Positions 43,602-52,498 are shown, counted from the stretch's first letter. The stretch is DNA of 64,000 bases from Pseudochelatococcus lubricantis (GCF_042432495.1 NZ_JBHLXC010000007.1:248001-312000), one strand, 5' to 3'. Numbers and translations: made by a program. The notes: generated by a model from the letters alone, not told the origin.

Positions 43602-44866
43602 GCGTGATTCCGATGTTGATCCGGCATCGGGGATACCATTTCGGCGCCGCCCGCTCCAGCCCCCTCGCGTGCGGGACGCCGCATCTGTCGCGGCGTGTTG
43701 AGGCCGGGCGTCAGGCCCTCGCGCATCACGGCGCGCCGCAGAGGCCCGATCAGGCCCAGCGTCAGCAGGCCCGCGCCCCGCAGCAGGTCCGCCGGCAGCA
43801 TATCGGCGAGCAGCGTGCGGTTCAGCAGGTCGATGGCATTGGTGCGCAGCGCCGTATCCACCCTGCGTCCGCGCCCGAAGCGCTCCAGCACGCGCGCCGC
43901 GCCGATGTCGACGCCGTTCGCGCGCGCGTCCACGACAGCGTCGTGCAGTGCCGCGCCGTCACGCAGGCCAAGGTTCAGCCCCTGCGCGCCGATGGGCGGG
44001 AAGACGTGCGCGGCCTCGCCGACCAGTGCCAGCCGCCGCGCCGTGAGCGCCGTCGGGCTCATGCCCGACAGGGGCACCGCGCCGCGCGGCCCTGCGACCC
44101 GCATGGCACCGAGCAGGCTTTGCGCCTGTTCCTCGACCGCGCGCGCGAAGGAGTCGTCGTCGAGCGCCGCGAGGAGTTCGGCGTCCTGCGGGCGGTTGAC
44201 CCATACGAGGCTCGACACCCGTCCCGGCAACGGCACCAGTGTGAACGGCCCGGCGCGCGTGTGGAACTCCATGGAGGCGCCGCCGTGGTCGCGCGCATGC
44301 GCGAGGATGGCGGTGACCGCCGTCTGCGGATAGGCCCATGTCCGCGTGCCGATCCCCGCTGCGCGGCGCAGCGGCGAATGGCGGCCCTCAGCCCCCACCG
44401 CGAGGCGGGCGCCGATTCGCCGTCCGTCCTCCAGCGTGACGGTGGCAGCCTCCTCCATGGCAGCGAAGCCAGCCACCCGGGCGGGCAGGAGCGTGAGGTT
44501 TTCGCGCGCCGCCGCAGCCTCCGCCAGATGGGCGACGAGCCTGACGTTCTCGACATTGTGGCCGAAGGCGTCGAGGCCGATCTCGCGCGACGAGAAGCTG
44601 ACCGGCGGCGGGCGGAACAGGCTGCCGGTGGCGTCCACGATGCGCATATGCGTCATCGGCGCGGCGTCGGGGGCGATGCGCTCCCACACGCCGATAGCCG
44701 TCAGGAAGCGTACCGAACCGTCGAGCAGCGCCACGGTGCGCCCGTCCCGCGGCGCGCCCGCCTCGCCGACCAGGGCGGTGGCGAATCCCTCTCCCGCCAG
44801 CGCGATGGCCGTAGCCATGCCGGCGGGCCCCGCGCCCGCGACGATGATGTCGAAATCCGCCGCCAT
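43598..44866 (-). CDS. FAD-dependent monooxygenase, UbiH/UbiF/VisC family
   Basis: 422 residues from the ATG at 44866 with GGAG eight bases upstream; the longer frame to 44944 is not conserved. The FAD-binding GAGPAG motif is at 11-16, an EGRHSPLRRAAGI (DG-type) motif is in the middle, and GEAAHVFPPIGAQGLNLGLRDG closes the flavin site. The family hydroxylates the ubiquinone ring; which position cannot be read with confidence. The GxDE-type tail AFGHNVENVRLV is also characteristic. It leads the run with hpt and cpdR, an arrangement without evident metabolic logic. Confidence 0.9.
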   Translation of the reverse strand: MAADFDIIVAGAGPAGMATAIALAGEGFATALVGEAGAPRDGRTVALLDGSVRFLTAIGVWERIAPDAAPMTHMRIVDATGSLFRPPPVSFSSREIGLDAFGHNVENVRLVAHLAEAAAARENLTLLPARVAGFAAMEEAATVTLEDGRRIGARLAVGAEGRHSPLRRAAGIGTRTWAYPQTAVTAILAHARDHGGASMEFHTRAGPFTLVPLPGRVSSLVWVNRPQDAELLAALDDDSFARAVEEQAQSLLGAMRVAGPRGAVPLSGMSPTALTARRLALVGEAAHVFPPIGAQGLNLGLRDGAALHDAVVDARANGVDIGAARVLERFGRGRRVDTALRTNAIDLLNRTLLADMLPADLLRGAGLLTLGLIGPLRRAVMREGLTPGLNTPRQMRRPAREGAGAGGAEMVSPMPDQHRNHA

Positions 44867-45074
44867 GTGTCGTCTCCGTGCTCGTTCGCCGGCTGTGGCC
44901 GCATTCTCCGAAATCTGCATAACCTCTGGATGCACGCCGGGCAAACATTTGCGTCAATACAGCTTGCCGCATCCGCAAGCCGAAATGGCTGGCATACGGA
45001 CGGCCCCGGGCTTACTCTCGACGCGCAAGCTATAAAATCTGTCGTTTCAGCGACCTGAATGAAGGAGTAGCGCC

Positions 45075-46046
45075 TTGAACGCCATCGTCGTCCATGCTTA
45101 CGGGGGACCGGAGGTCCTGTCGTTCGAAACCGTTCCCGTCCGCCAGCCGGGTCCCGGCGAGGTGCTCGTCGCCAACAAGGCGGTGGGGGTGAACTATATC
45201 GATACCTACTTCCGCTCCGGCGTCTACAAGGCGCCGCAACTGCCCTTCGTGCTGGGCAACGAGGCGGCGGGCGAGATCGAGGCAGTCGGGGAGGGCGTCG
45301 ACGAGTTCGTTCCTGGCGACCGCGTTGCCTACACCCACACGCTCGGCGCCTATGCCGAGCGCACGGTGGTGCCGGCGAAGAGCGTCGTGAAGCTCCCGGG
45401 CTCCATCGGCTTCGAGACGGCGGCGGGCAGCCTGCTCAAGGGCCTGACGGCGGAATATCTGCTGCACCGCACCTTCAAGGTCGAGCCCGGCCATACCATC
45501 CTGATCCATGCGGCGGCGGGCGGCGTCGGCCTCATCCTCACCCAGTGGGCGAAGCTGATCGGCGCCACGGTCATCGGCACGGCCGGCTCGCCGGAAAAGG
45601 TGGAGCTGGCCCGCGCCAACGGCGCTGACCATGTCATCGACTACACGAAGGAGGATTTCGTCGCCCGCGTGCGTGAGATCACGGAGGGCAGGGGCGTCGA
45701 CGTCGTCTACGACGGCGTGGGCAAGGCCACGTTCCCGGCCTCCCTCGACACGCTCCGGCCGCTGGGGCTGTTCGTCAGCTTCGGCAATGCCTCGGGCGTG
45801 ATCGAGGCGTTCGACATCCTGCTGCTCAGCCAGAAAGGCTCGCTCTACGCCACGCGGCCGACGCTCAACGTCTATACGGCGCACCGCGAGACGTTGCTCG
45901 AACAGGCGGAGAACCTCTTCGGAGTGATCGGCGGCGGCAAGGTGAACATCGCCGTGAACGCCCGCTTTCCCTTGCGGGAGGCCGCTGACGCGCATCGGGC
46001 GCTGGCGAGCCGCAAGACCACCGGCGCGACCGTCCTGCTGCCGTGA
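45075..46046 (+). CDS. Quinone oxidoreductase (zinc-independent MDR family)
   Basis: 323 residues from a TTG at 45075 preceded by AAGGAG seven bases upstream. NADPH-dependent reduction of quinones is the family role. The N-terminal GroES-like half has VGVNYIDTYFRSG and LGNEAAGEIEAVGEGV. The Rossmann half has HAAAGGVGLILTQWAKLIGATVIGT and VVYDGVGKATFPASLDTLRPLGLFVSFG (in part). No zinc-binding cysteines are seen, as expected for QorA-type enzymes. It is divergent from the ubiH-like gene and converges on a UPF0104 gene after 8 bases. Confidence 0.93.
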   Translation: MNAIVVHAYGGPEVLSFETVPVRQPGPGEVLVANKAVGVNYIDTYFRSGVYKAPQLPFVLGNEAAGEIEAVGEGVDEFVPGDRVAYTHTLGAYAERTVVPAKSVVKLPGSIGFETAAGSLLKGLTAEYLLHRTFKVEPGHTILIHAAAGGVGLILTQWAKLIGATVIGTAGSPEKVELARANGADHVIDYTKEDFVARVREITEGRGVDVVYDGVGKATFPASLDTLRPLGLFVSFGNASGVIEAFDILLLSQKGSLYATRPTLNVYTAHRETLLEQAENLFGVIGGGKVNIAVNARFPLREAADAHRALASRKTTGATVLLP

Positions 46047-46054
46047 GATGCCGC

Positions 46055-47128
46055 TCAGGAGGTCCGCGTGCGCGCGGACTTCCTGTTTAAGCGCGACCAG
46101 CCGCCGTGCAGCGCGAGCAGAATCAGCGCCAGCACGAAGGGGATGAGATAGTAGAACAGGCGGAACAGTAGCACCGCGCCCAGCACACCCTCGCGCGAGA
46201 GTTGCGAAAGGGCGATCAGCATGGTGGCCTCGAACACGCCGAGCCCGCCCGGCGAATGGCTTACGATGCCCAGCATGCAGGCGAGCACGTAGATCGCCAG
46301 AAACGTCTCGAAGCTGATGCCGTGGCCGCCGGGCAGCAGCACGAACAGCACGGCGGCGCTCGCGCAGACATCGCCCGCGCCGAGCAGCGTCTGCCCCAGC
46401 GACAGGCGGAAGCCCGGCAGGTCCAGCCGCCAGCCGCGCACGATCACGGCGCGCCGCTTCAGTGACACCCAGACGAAGTAGCCAATGAGCACCGCCAGCA
46501 CGCCCGCGCCCGTGAGCTGAATGACGGACGGGCGCAGATAGAGGAGGCCGCTCAGCGCCGGCGCCTCGCGGAGCAGGCTCCACGCCAGCACGCAGCCCAT
46601 GCCGAGCCAGAAGGTGATGCCGGCGATGACGGTGAGCGAGGCGATCTTCCACGCCTTCAGGCCCTTGGGCGAATAGATCCAGTACCGCACGGTGCCGGAC
46701 GTCACCACGGGAAAGCCGAGCGTGAAGCTCACCGCGTAGCTCGTGAAGGAGGCGAGCGCCGTGATGTGATAGGCGATGCGCTCGCCCAGCTGCCGCAACG
46801 CGAGGAAATCGTAGCCCGTCAGCAGGCTGTAGCTGATGACCGTGAACAGGGCCGCGAGACCGATCTGGCGCAGGCTGGCGGACGCCAGCGCATCGCGAAG
46901 CTGCGCCGCGTCCACCTCGTGTGCCAGATGCCACAGGGCGACGAGGGCGGCGAGGAAGATGGCCGCGCTGAGCAGCGCACCCAGCATCTGCCAGCGCTGC
47001 CGGCGGCGGATCATCGCCTGCACCCGCTCGCGCCGGCGTTGCGAGTCGGAGACGGCGTTATCCGGCCGGGCGTCGGCGGAAACCGGACCGGCGGCGCCGG
47101 ACGTCGATTCGGGAAACTGCGGATTCAT
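46055..47128 (-). CDS. Lysylphosphatidylglycerol synthase TM-region (UPF0104) protein
   Basis: 357 residues with about eight membrane helices after a 45-residue basic cytoplasmic N-terminus. Landmarks are YDFLALRQLGERI, SYAVSFTLGFPVVTSGTVRYW, GITFWLGMG and the highly conserved SHSPGGLGVFEATML near residue 298, which define the flippase half of MprF and stand-alone UPF0104 proteins. It lacks the lysyl-transferase domain of MprF, so lipid translocation or another membrane role is likely and lipid aminoacylation is not expected. Confidence 0.88.
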   Translation of the reverse strand: MNPQFPESTSGAAGPVSADARPDNAVSDSQRRRERVQAMIRRRQRWQMLGALLSAAIFLAALVALWHLAHEVDAAQLRDALASASLRQIGLAALFTVISYSLLTGYDFLALRQLGERIAYHITALASFTSYAVSFTLGFPVVTSGTVRYWIYSPKGLKAWKIASLTVIAGITFWLGMGCVLAWSLLREAPALSGLLYLRPSVIQLTGAGVLAVLIGYFVWVSLKRRAVIVRGWRLDLPGFRLSLGQTLLGAGDVCASAAVLFVLLPGGHGISFETFLAIYVLACMLGIVSHSPGGLGVFEATMLIALSQLSREGVLGAVLLFRLFYYLIPFVLALILLALHGGWSRLNRKSARTRTS

Positions 47129-47352
47129 TCGTGTCCCACCTGCGAGTCGCTGCCGGCAGGCGAAGCTGCTGGCACCATTGAGGTCGTCGCGTACCGGACA
47201 GGATCAACGCGGCAATCCGGTGGCGGGCGCGCATCCCGATGCGAAACCCGCGTTTGCGCCTGCTGTAGCACAGGCGAAGGGCAGTTTAGAACAAGACTCG
47301 TGATTGGCGCACAGCATTCGGAAAGAGAGGCCGGGAGGCCGGAAAAGCGGGG

Positions 47353-47577
47353 TTACGCCCGCGGATCGTCGTCCGCCGGGCCATAGCCGATGCGGGGCCG
47401 TCCACCGCCGCGCCGGTCGAGCGCGAGGTCGATCACGGTCTCGACGCGCAGCAGCCGCCGGTCGATGTCGACGACATGGTTGGCGAGCTTCTCGACCTTT
47501 TCGCCCTGCTGCCTGACCCGCTCCTCGATCAGGATGATGGAGCGGATCGCCGCCATCGCATCGCGCAACGTGCTCAT
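47353..47577 (-). CDS. Small hypothetical protein, helical
   Basis: 74 residues from the ATG at 47577, which has CAGGAG eight bases upstream; the longer frame reads back through the next gene. The core (MAAIRSIILIEERVRQQGEKVEKLANHVVDIDRRLLRVETVI, cited in part) is heptad-like, so a short coiled coil is probable, ending in a basic Gly/Arg/Pro tail. I do not recognise a family with certainty. It is 79 bases downstream of the ribbon-helix-helix-like gene on the same strand, and the two may form a small operon. Confidence 0.65.
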   Translation of the reverse strand: MSTLRDAMAAIRSIILIEERVRQQGEKVEKLANHVVDIDRRLLRVETVIDLALDRRGGGRPRIGYGPADDDPRA

Positions 47578-47656
47578 GACATGCTCCTGGAGCGCTTTCC
47601 GGGTGGATGGAATCGTCTGGCCGATCGGAATACGCTGACAGACTCCGGATCGGCGC

Positions 47657-47974
47657 TCAGGCGGCGGTCTGTTCCGCCGCGGCTTTCTTTTCGGCGAAAT
47701 AGGCGAGCGCGGTATCGAGCGCCGCCTCGGTGCGGTCGAGCTGGGCAAGCGTCGCCGCGCGCGAGGTGTGCAGCGCCTCCAGCAGCAGCGCCAGCTCCTG
47801 CTCTTCCTCCTCGCGCTTCTGCCGCGCGCCGGCCGCGGCCGGATCGAAGTTCTGCAGGCTGCGGCGCACGTATTCGGCCGTGGACACGCCGATTTCCCGC
47901 GCGCGCGCCTCCACCCGCTGCTTGTCCTGCGACGAGATGGGGACGATCAGCCGTTCGGATGCGAGAACGCTCAT
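47657..47974 (-). CDS. Small ribbon-helix-helix-like protein
   Basis: 105 residues; AGGAGG is five bases before the ATG at 47974. The first 45 residues (ERLIVPISSQDKQRVEARAREIGVSTAEYVRRSLQNFD in part) look like a strand-helix-helix: a beta strand, then a helix with the turn GVSTAEYVRR found in CopG/Arc-type plasmid and antitoxin repressors. The rest (50-105) is a Glu-rich helix, probably a coiled coil. No toxin gene pairs with it: the small gene downstream is helical and not toxin-like. Repressor or antitoxin-type DNA binding is an inference. Confidence 0.68.
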   Translation of the reverse strand: MSVLASERLIVPISSQDKQRVEARAREIGVSTAEYVRRSLQNFDPAAAGARQKREEEEQELALLLEALHTSRAATLAQLDRTEAALDTALAYFAEKKAAAEQTAA

Positions 47975-47997
47975 GACAGCCTCCTGACGATATTGCC

Positions 47998-48017
47998 TAT
48001 GATCATGTTCATGTATA
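47998..48017. promoter_or_regulatory. Operator-like repeat upstream of the RHH-like gene
   Basis: The sequence contains ATGATCAT (perfect palindrome, 47999-48006) running into CATGTTCATG (48004-48013), giving ATG triplets every six bases. It lies 24-43 bases before the RHH-like start, a position suited to autoregulation. Confidence 0.35.
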
Positions 48018-48049
48018 ACTAGGATCGGCGCGTCCGGATTGCAAGCAGC

Positions 48050-48083
48050 AAAAAACCCCCGGCGCAGGAGCGGCGGGGGTTTT
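48050..48083 (-). terminator. Terminator of the rimP-to-pnp operon
   Basis: Bases 48052-48061 (AAAACCCCCG) pair with 48074-48083. Read on the minus strand, the stem is followed by TTTTTTGC and lies 32 bases past the pnp stop. Confidence 0.9.
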
Positions 48084-48114
48084 CGGTTTCATGCCGCGGG
48101 CAGGCGAGGCGGGA

Positions 48115-50265
48115 TCAGTCGTCCTTGCCGCCGTTCTTGTCGTCCTCGGCCTTCTGCTTGGCTTCAAGGTCCTCGCCGGTTTCCTGGTCGACGGCCTTCA
48201 TCGACAGGCGCACCTTGCCGCGATCGTCGAAGCCGAGCAGCTTCACCTTGACCTTCTGGCCTTCCTTGACGACGTCCGTCACCTTGGCCACGCGCGTGGC
48301 GGCGAGCTGCGAGATGTGGACGAGGCCATCGCGGGCACCGAAGAAGTTCACGAAGGCGCCGAACTCTGCCGTCTTGACGACGGTGCCCTCATAGATGGCG
48401 TTCAGTTCCGGCTCGGCCGCGATGGAGCGGATCCAGTTGATCGCCGCCGTGATCGACTTGGTGTCGGACGAGGCGATCTTGACCGTGCCGTCGTCGGCGA
48501 TGTCGATCTTGGCGCCGGTCTTCTCCACGATCTCGCGGATGACCTTGCCGCCCGAGCCGATCACCTCGCGGATCTTGTCCTGCGGGATCTTCAGCGTCTC
48601 GATGCGCGGCGCGTATTCGCCGAGTTCGTTACGGGCGGAGGCGAGCGCCTTCGCCATCTCGCCGAGGATGTGGACGCGGCCGCCGCGCGCCTGGTCGAGC
48701 GCGACACGCATGATCTCCTCGGTGATGCCGGCGATCTTGATGTCCATCTGCAGGGCGGTGATGCCCGCTTCCGTGCCCGCGACCTTGAAGTCCATGTCGC
48801 CGAGGTGGTCCTCGTCGCCGAGGATGTCGGACAGCACCGCGTAACGCTCACCCTCAAGGATGAGGCCCATGGCGATGCCGGCGACCGGGCGGCGCAGCGG
48901 CACGCCGGCGTCCATCAGCGCGAGCGACGTGCCGCAGACGGTGGCCATCGAGGAAGAACCGTTCGATTCGGTGATCTCCGAGACCGCGCGCAGCGTGTAG
49001 GGGAACTCATGGTGCGGCGGCAGCAGCGGATGGACCGCGCGCCAGGCGAGCTTGCCGTGGCCGATCTCGCGCCGGCCGGGCGAGCCGATGCGGCCCGTCT
49101 CGCCCACCGAGAAGGGCGGAAAGTTGTAGTGCAGCAGGAAGGTTTGCTTGCGGGTGCCTTCCAGCGAGTCGATGAGCTGCTCGTCGTCGCCGGTGCCGAG
49201 CGTCGCCACCACCAGCGCCTGCGTCTCGCCGCGCGTGAACAGCGCCGAGCCGTGGGTGCGCGGCAGGAAGCCGACCTGCGCCAGAATCGGGCGCACGGTC
49301 TTGACGTCGCGGCCATCGATGCGGATGCCCGTGTCGAGGATGTTCCAGCGGACGATCTTCGCCTGCACTTCCTTGAACACGGCCTTGACGAGTTCGGTGT
49401 CGAAACGCGGGTTCTCGCCCCCGGTGAGGGCGGTGAGCACCTTGGCCTTCGCGGCGTCGACGGCGCCATAGCGCTGCTGCTTGTCGACGATCTGGTAGGC
49501 GGCGCGCAGCTCCTGCTCGGCGATTTCGAGCACGGCGTTCTCGATCTCGGACAGGTCCCGGGAGGCGAGTTCGCGCGGCTCCTTGGCGGCCTTTTCCGCC
49601 AGGCGGATGATTGCGTCGATCACCGGCTGGAAAGCCTTGTGGCCGAACGTGACGGCGCCGAGCATGACCTCCTCGGACAGCTCCTTCGCCTCCGATTCGA
49701 CCATCAGAACCGCGTCGGCGGTGCCAGAGACCACGAGGTCGAGTTCGGTGTCCTCGCGCTGCGCCAGCGTCGGGTTGAGGGTGTATTCGCCCTTGGAATA
49801 GGCGACGCGCGCGGCGCCGATCGGCCCCATGAAGGGAACGCCGGAGAGCGTGAGCGCGGCGGATGCCGCCACCATCGACAGGACGTCCGGATCGTTCTCA
49901 AGGTCATGCGTCAGCACGGTGACGATGATCTGCGTATCGTTGCGCCAGCCGTCGACGATGAGGGGGCGGATCGGACGGTCGATGAGGCGGGAGACGAGCG
50001 TCTCATGCTCGCTCGGGCGCCCCTCGCGCTTGAAATAGCCGCCGGGGATGCGGCCGGCCGCGTAGGCCTTTTCCTGATAGTTGACGGTGAGCGGCAGGAA
50101 GTCCACGCCGGGCTTGACGTCCTTCGCGGCGACGACCGTCGCAAGCACTGTCGTCTCGCCGAGGGTGGCGAGCACGGCACCGTCAGCCTGGCGGGCGATC
50201 CGGCCCGTCTCAAGGGTCAGCTTCGTGCCGCCCCAGACGATTTCCTCTCGTTGAATATCGAACAT
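48115..50265 (-). CDS. pnp: Polyribonucleotide nucleotidyltransferase (PNPase)
   Basis: 3'-to-5' phosphorolytic exoribonuclease of the RNA degradosome. 716 residues: two RNase PH-like domains (about 1-145 and 310-540) joined by a helical domain, a KH domain (about 553-612, IREVIGSGGKVIREIVEKTG) and an S1 domain (about 622-690, YEGTVVKTAEFGAFVNFFG), ending in an acidic tail. Catalytic-site landmarks are RPSEHETLVSRLIDRPIRPL in the first core and PYTLRAVSEITESNGSSSMA in the second (partial). It is last in the classical operon after rpsO, from which it is separated by a terminator and 379 bases, so it probably also has its own promoter. Confidence 0.98.
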   Translation of the reverse strand: MFDIQREEIVWGGTKLTLETGRIARQADGAVLATLGETTVLATVVAAKDVKPGVDFLPLTVNYQEKAYAAGRIPGGYFKREGRPSEHETLVSRLIDRPIRPLIVDGWRNDTQIIVTVLTHDLENDPDVLSMVAASAALTLSGVPFMGPIGAARVAYSKGEYTLNPTLAQREDTELDLVVSGTADAVLMVESEAKELSEEVMLGAVTFGHKAFQPVIDAIIRLAEKAAKEPRELASRDLSEIENAVLEIAEQELRAAYQIVDKQQRYGAVDAAKAKVLTALTGGENPRFDTELVKAVFKEVQAKIVRWNILDTGIRIDGRDVKTVRPILAQVGFLPRTHGSALFTRGETQALVVATLGTGDDEQLIDSLEGTRKQTFLLHYNFPPFSVGETGRIGSPGRREIGHGKLAWRAVHPLLPPHHEFPYTLRAVSEITESNGSSSMATVCGTSLALMDAGVPLRRPVAGIAMGLILEGERYAVLSDILGDEDHLGDMDFKVAGTEAGITALQMDIKIAGITEEIMRVALDQARGGRVHILGEMAKALASARNELGEYAPRIETLKIPQDKIREVIGSGGKVIREIVEKTGAKIDIADDGTVKIASSDTKSITAAINWIRSIAAEPELNAIYEGTVVKTAEFGAFVNFFGARDGLVHISQLAATRVAKVTDVVKEGQKVKVKLLGFDDRGKVRLSMKAVDQETGEDLEAKQKAEDDKNGGKDD

Positions 50266-50392
50266 GTCTTTCTCTCTTGCTTTGTCGCATCGCGCGACAC
50301 GGTTCCGGGCGCCTGACCGCGGATCGGCCCTGCGCCCTCGGTCGGAACGCCATGAGCAAGACGGCAGGGGGCTTCATCCATCCCGGTCCGGA

Positions 50393-50435
50393 CATCGGAT
50401 TGTCCCGAAAGCGGTATCCGCTTGTCGATCCGATG
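50393..50435. repeat. Palindromic intergenic repeat in the pnp leader
   Basis: CATCGGAT (50393-50400) pairs with ATCCGATG (50428-50435); an inner stem AAGCGG (50409-50414) with CCGCTT (50418-50423) closes on TAT. On the minus strand the apex reads CGGATACCG, the same GGATACC core as in the repeat at 25754-25796. Confidence 0.7.
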
Positions 50436-50544
50436 CCCCGAAGCACCCTGCGATCCTGCCATGGCCGTCTTCCGGCTGAATTGCAACGCCCCTAGCAGAC
50501 AGGCATTGCGTGAAAATTGTGCGACCGTCGTTCGCGGCCTTCTT

Positions 50545-50583
50545 ATACAAAACGCCCGGGACGCAAGCCGCGCCCCGGGTGTT
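50545..50583 (-). terminator. Terminator after rpsO
   Basis: AACGCCCGGG (50551-50560) pairs with CCCGGGTGTT (50574-50583) with one mismatch. On the minus strand the stem runs into TTTTGTAT. It is 60-100 bases past the rpsO stop. Confidence 0.75.
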
Positions 50584-50644
50584 CAGGTCGTCATCCCACT
50601 TGAGACAAACGCGATAACGCCCTGACGCCGGGTCGTCGCACCGC

Positions 50645-50914
50645 TCAGCGGCGGATGCCGAGGCTGCCGATCAGCGTGCGGTAGCGCCCCTCGTCCTTGC
50701 CCTTCACGTAGTCCAGCAGCTTGCGGCGCTGGGACACGAGCTTGAGAAGGCCGCGGCGCGAATGGTTGTCCTTGGCGTGCGTCTTGAAGTGCTCCGTCAG
50801 GTTGGAAATGCGTTCGGTCAGAATGGCGACCTGCACTTCCGGCGAGCCGGTATCGTTCGGCACGCGGGCATATTCCTTGAGAAGCTCCTGCTTGCGCTCG
50901 GGAGTAATCGACAT
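50645..50914 (-). CDS. rpsO: 30S ribosomal protein S15
   Basis: 89 residues, the standard length. Binds the three-way junction of the 16S rRNA central domain early in 30S assembly. The sequence MSITPERKQELLKEYARVP, the GSPEVQVAILTERISNLTEH block and HSRRGLLKLVSQRRKLLDYV (partial) are unmistakable. It is 30 bases after truB in the operon and followed by a terminator before pnp, as in other bacteria. Confidence 0.99.
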   Translation of the reverse strand: MSITPERKQELLKEYARVPNDTGSPEVQVAILTERISNLTEHFKTHAKDNHSRRGLLKLVSQRRKLLDYVKGKDEGRYRTLIGSLGIRR

Positions 50915-50944
50915 CGGGTTATCCTTTCGAAATCTGTGGGCGCG

Positions 50945-52021
50945 TCAGTGCGCGCCGCTGAGGTTGAACACGCGGCGGGCAACGATCTCTCCCGCTTCCA
51001 GATCCGCCACGGCGACGAGTCGTCCCTGGCAGGTCACGGCAAGCGGGCCCTTGATGATCGGTGCGTCCCGTCCGCGCAGGAGTACGGTCTGGCCCCTTGC
51101 GAGCCTGACCGCGTCCGCCCTGTTGACGGCCAGCGCCGGGATGTCGTCCAGCGCGGTCTCAACGGGCAGAAGGACTTGCGGCAAAATTGCCTGGTCGATC
51201 TGATGATCGCCGTCCGGCTTATGACTCAATTCCTCCAGTCTCGCCAGCGAAATCGTGCGATCGAGCCGAAATGGCCCCACGCGCGTGCGGCGCAGGGCGC
51301 TGACATGGCCGTAGCAGCCGAGCGCCTGGCCAAGATCGCGCGCGATGGCGCGCACATAGGTGCCCTTGCCGCATTCGGCTTCCAGCATGCTGGTGTCACC
51401 CGTGTGCTCCGTCAGCGTCAGCCGGTCGATGACGACCGGGCGCGCCTCAAGTTCCACCACCTCGCCCTCGCGCGCCAGATCGTAGGCACGCTCGCCCTCG
51501 ATCTTGATGGCGGAAAAGCGTGGCGGCACCTGCATCAGTTCGCCGGTGAAGCGGGGCAGCATGGCTTCCACGGCGGCGCGGTCCGGCCGCAGGTCGCTCC
51601 GGCGTGTGATCTCGCCTTCCGTATCGTCGGTGTTGGTTTCCGCGCCCCAGCTCACAGTGAACGAATAGGCTTTGCGCCCGTCCATCACGTAGGGCACCGT
51701 CTTCGTCGCCTCACCGAGCGCGATCGGCAGGATGCCCGAGGCCAGCGGGTCCAACGTGCCGGCATGGCCCGCCTTGCGCGCGTTGAAGAGACGCTTGATC
51801 ACGGCCACCGCGTGGGTCGATGTCATGCCGACGGGCTTGTCGAGGATGAGCCAGCCGTTGACGTCGCGCTTGCGCCCGCGCGATTCGCTGCCCGCCCGGC
51901 GCGGCTGGCCGCGCTGCGCTCGCCCGGCTGCCTGCCTCGACGGAGCGTCGCCGGCGGCCGTGCCACCCTCGCCGCCCGGTGCTGTCTGCTCGTCCTCAGC
52001 GGTCATGGTCGCCGTCGTCAT
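50945..52021 (-). CDS. truB: tRNA pseudouridine(55) synthase
   Basis: Makes pseudouridine 55 in the T-loop of tRNAs. 358 residues if started at ATG 52021; an in-frame ATG at 52006 is also possible, and both overlap the end of rbfA (by 26 or 11 bases), so translation is coupled. The first about 50 residues are a Gly/Arg-rich extension. NGWLILDKPVGMTSTHAV opens the catalytic domain, the catalytic Asp91 lies in GHAGTLDPLASGILPI, and GKGTYVRAIARDLG and a PUA-like C-terminus (LARGQTVLLRG) follow. Confidence 0.96.
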   Translation of the reverse strand: MTTATMTAEDEQTAPGGEGGTAAGDAPSRQAAGRAQRGQPRRAGSESRGRKRDVNGWLILDKPVGMTSTHAVAVIKRLFNARKAGHAGTLDPLASGILPIALGEATKTVPYVMDGRKAYSFTVSWGAETNTDDTEGEITRRSDLRPDRAAVEAMLPRFTGELMQVPPRFSAIKIEGERAYDLAREGEVVELEARPVVIDRLTLTEHTGDTSMLEAECGKGTYVRAIARDLGQALGCYGHVSALRRTRVGPFRLDRTISLARLEELSHKPDGDHQIDQAILPQVLLPVETALDDIPALAVNRADAVRLARGQTVLLRGRDAPIIKGPLAVTCQGRLVAVADLEAGEIVARRVFNLSGAH

Positions 52022-52433
52022 CGTCTCTGCGGTCCTCCTGGTCGATAGATTCTTCGACAACCCGGCTGGCGCGGAGCAGGCTATCGATGTGGCTGGCCTC
52101 GTCGAATGATTCGTCGAGGCGGAAGCGGATGTCCGGCGCGTAACGCAGGTTGATGCGCTGCGCGACCTCGGTGCGGATGAGGCGGCGGTTGCGCTCCAGC
52201 GCCGCGAGCACCGGCTTCGAATCCTTGCCGCCCAGCGGAATGATATAGGCCGTGGCGAGCCGCAGGTCAGGCGACATGCGCACCTCGGGCACCGTGATGA
52301 CATGGGAGGCGAGCACGTCGTCATGGACCTCGCCACGCATCAGGATTTCCGCAAGCGCATGACGCACGAGTTCGCCCACGCGCAAACCGCGCTGGCTGGG
52401 GCCGGAGCCCGCATCGAATTTCCTTCGGGACAT
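51996..52433 (-). CDS. rbfA: Ribosome-binding factor A
   Basis: Assists 16S rRNA 5'-end maturation and 30S assembly in the cold. 145 residues; the KH-like core contains QRGLRVGELVRHALAEILMRGE, HVITVPEVRMSPDLRLATAYI and RTEVAQRINLRYAPDIRFRLDESFDEA (partial). The tail is an Asp-rich stretch (QEDRRDDDDGDHD), common in alphaproteobacterial RbfA. It follows infB by 96 bases, with a stem-loop between them, and overlaps the truB start. Its likely GGGGG binding site falls inside a small hairpin. Confidence 0.95.
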   Translation of the reverse strand: MSRRKFDAGSGPSQRGLRVGELVRHALAEILMRGEVHDDVLASHVITVPEVRMSPDLRLATAYIIPLGGKDSKPVLAALERNRRLIRTEVAQRINLRYAPDIRFRLDESFDEASHIDSLLRASRVVEESIDQEDRRDDDDGDHDR

Positions 52434-52498
52434 TTATTTCTTATCCCCCGGGGTCGGACCGGGGCCTTTCCATTTTTCGTAACGATATCAGCAATGAA

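Larger units (their letters stand above)
50266..50644. other. rpsO-pnp intergenic region
   Basis: This 379-base gap carries the rpsO terminator (50545-50583), a RIME-like palindrome (50393-50435) and the pnp leader with GAGAGAAAG as its binding site. No gene is evident. Confidence 0.6.

Noticed and set aside
47353..47974. The two small genes considered as a toxin-antitoxin module
   Set aside because: The RHH-like gene is first, as an antitoxin might be, but the second product is a plain helical peptide unlike known toxins, and there is a 79-base gap.
48091..50316. 741-codon plus-strand frame opposite pnp
   Set aside because: It is the shadow of pnp, whose KH and S1 domains and operon place are certain.
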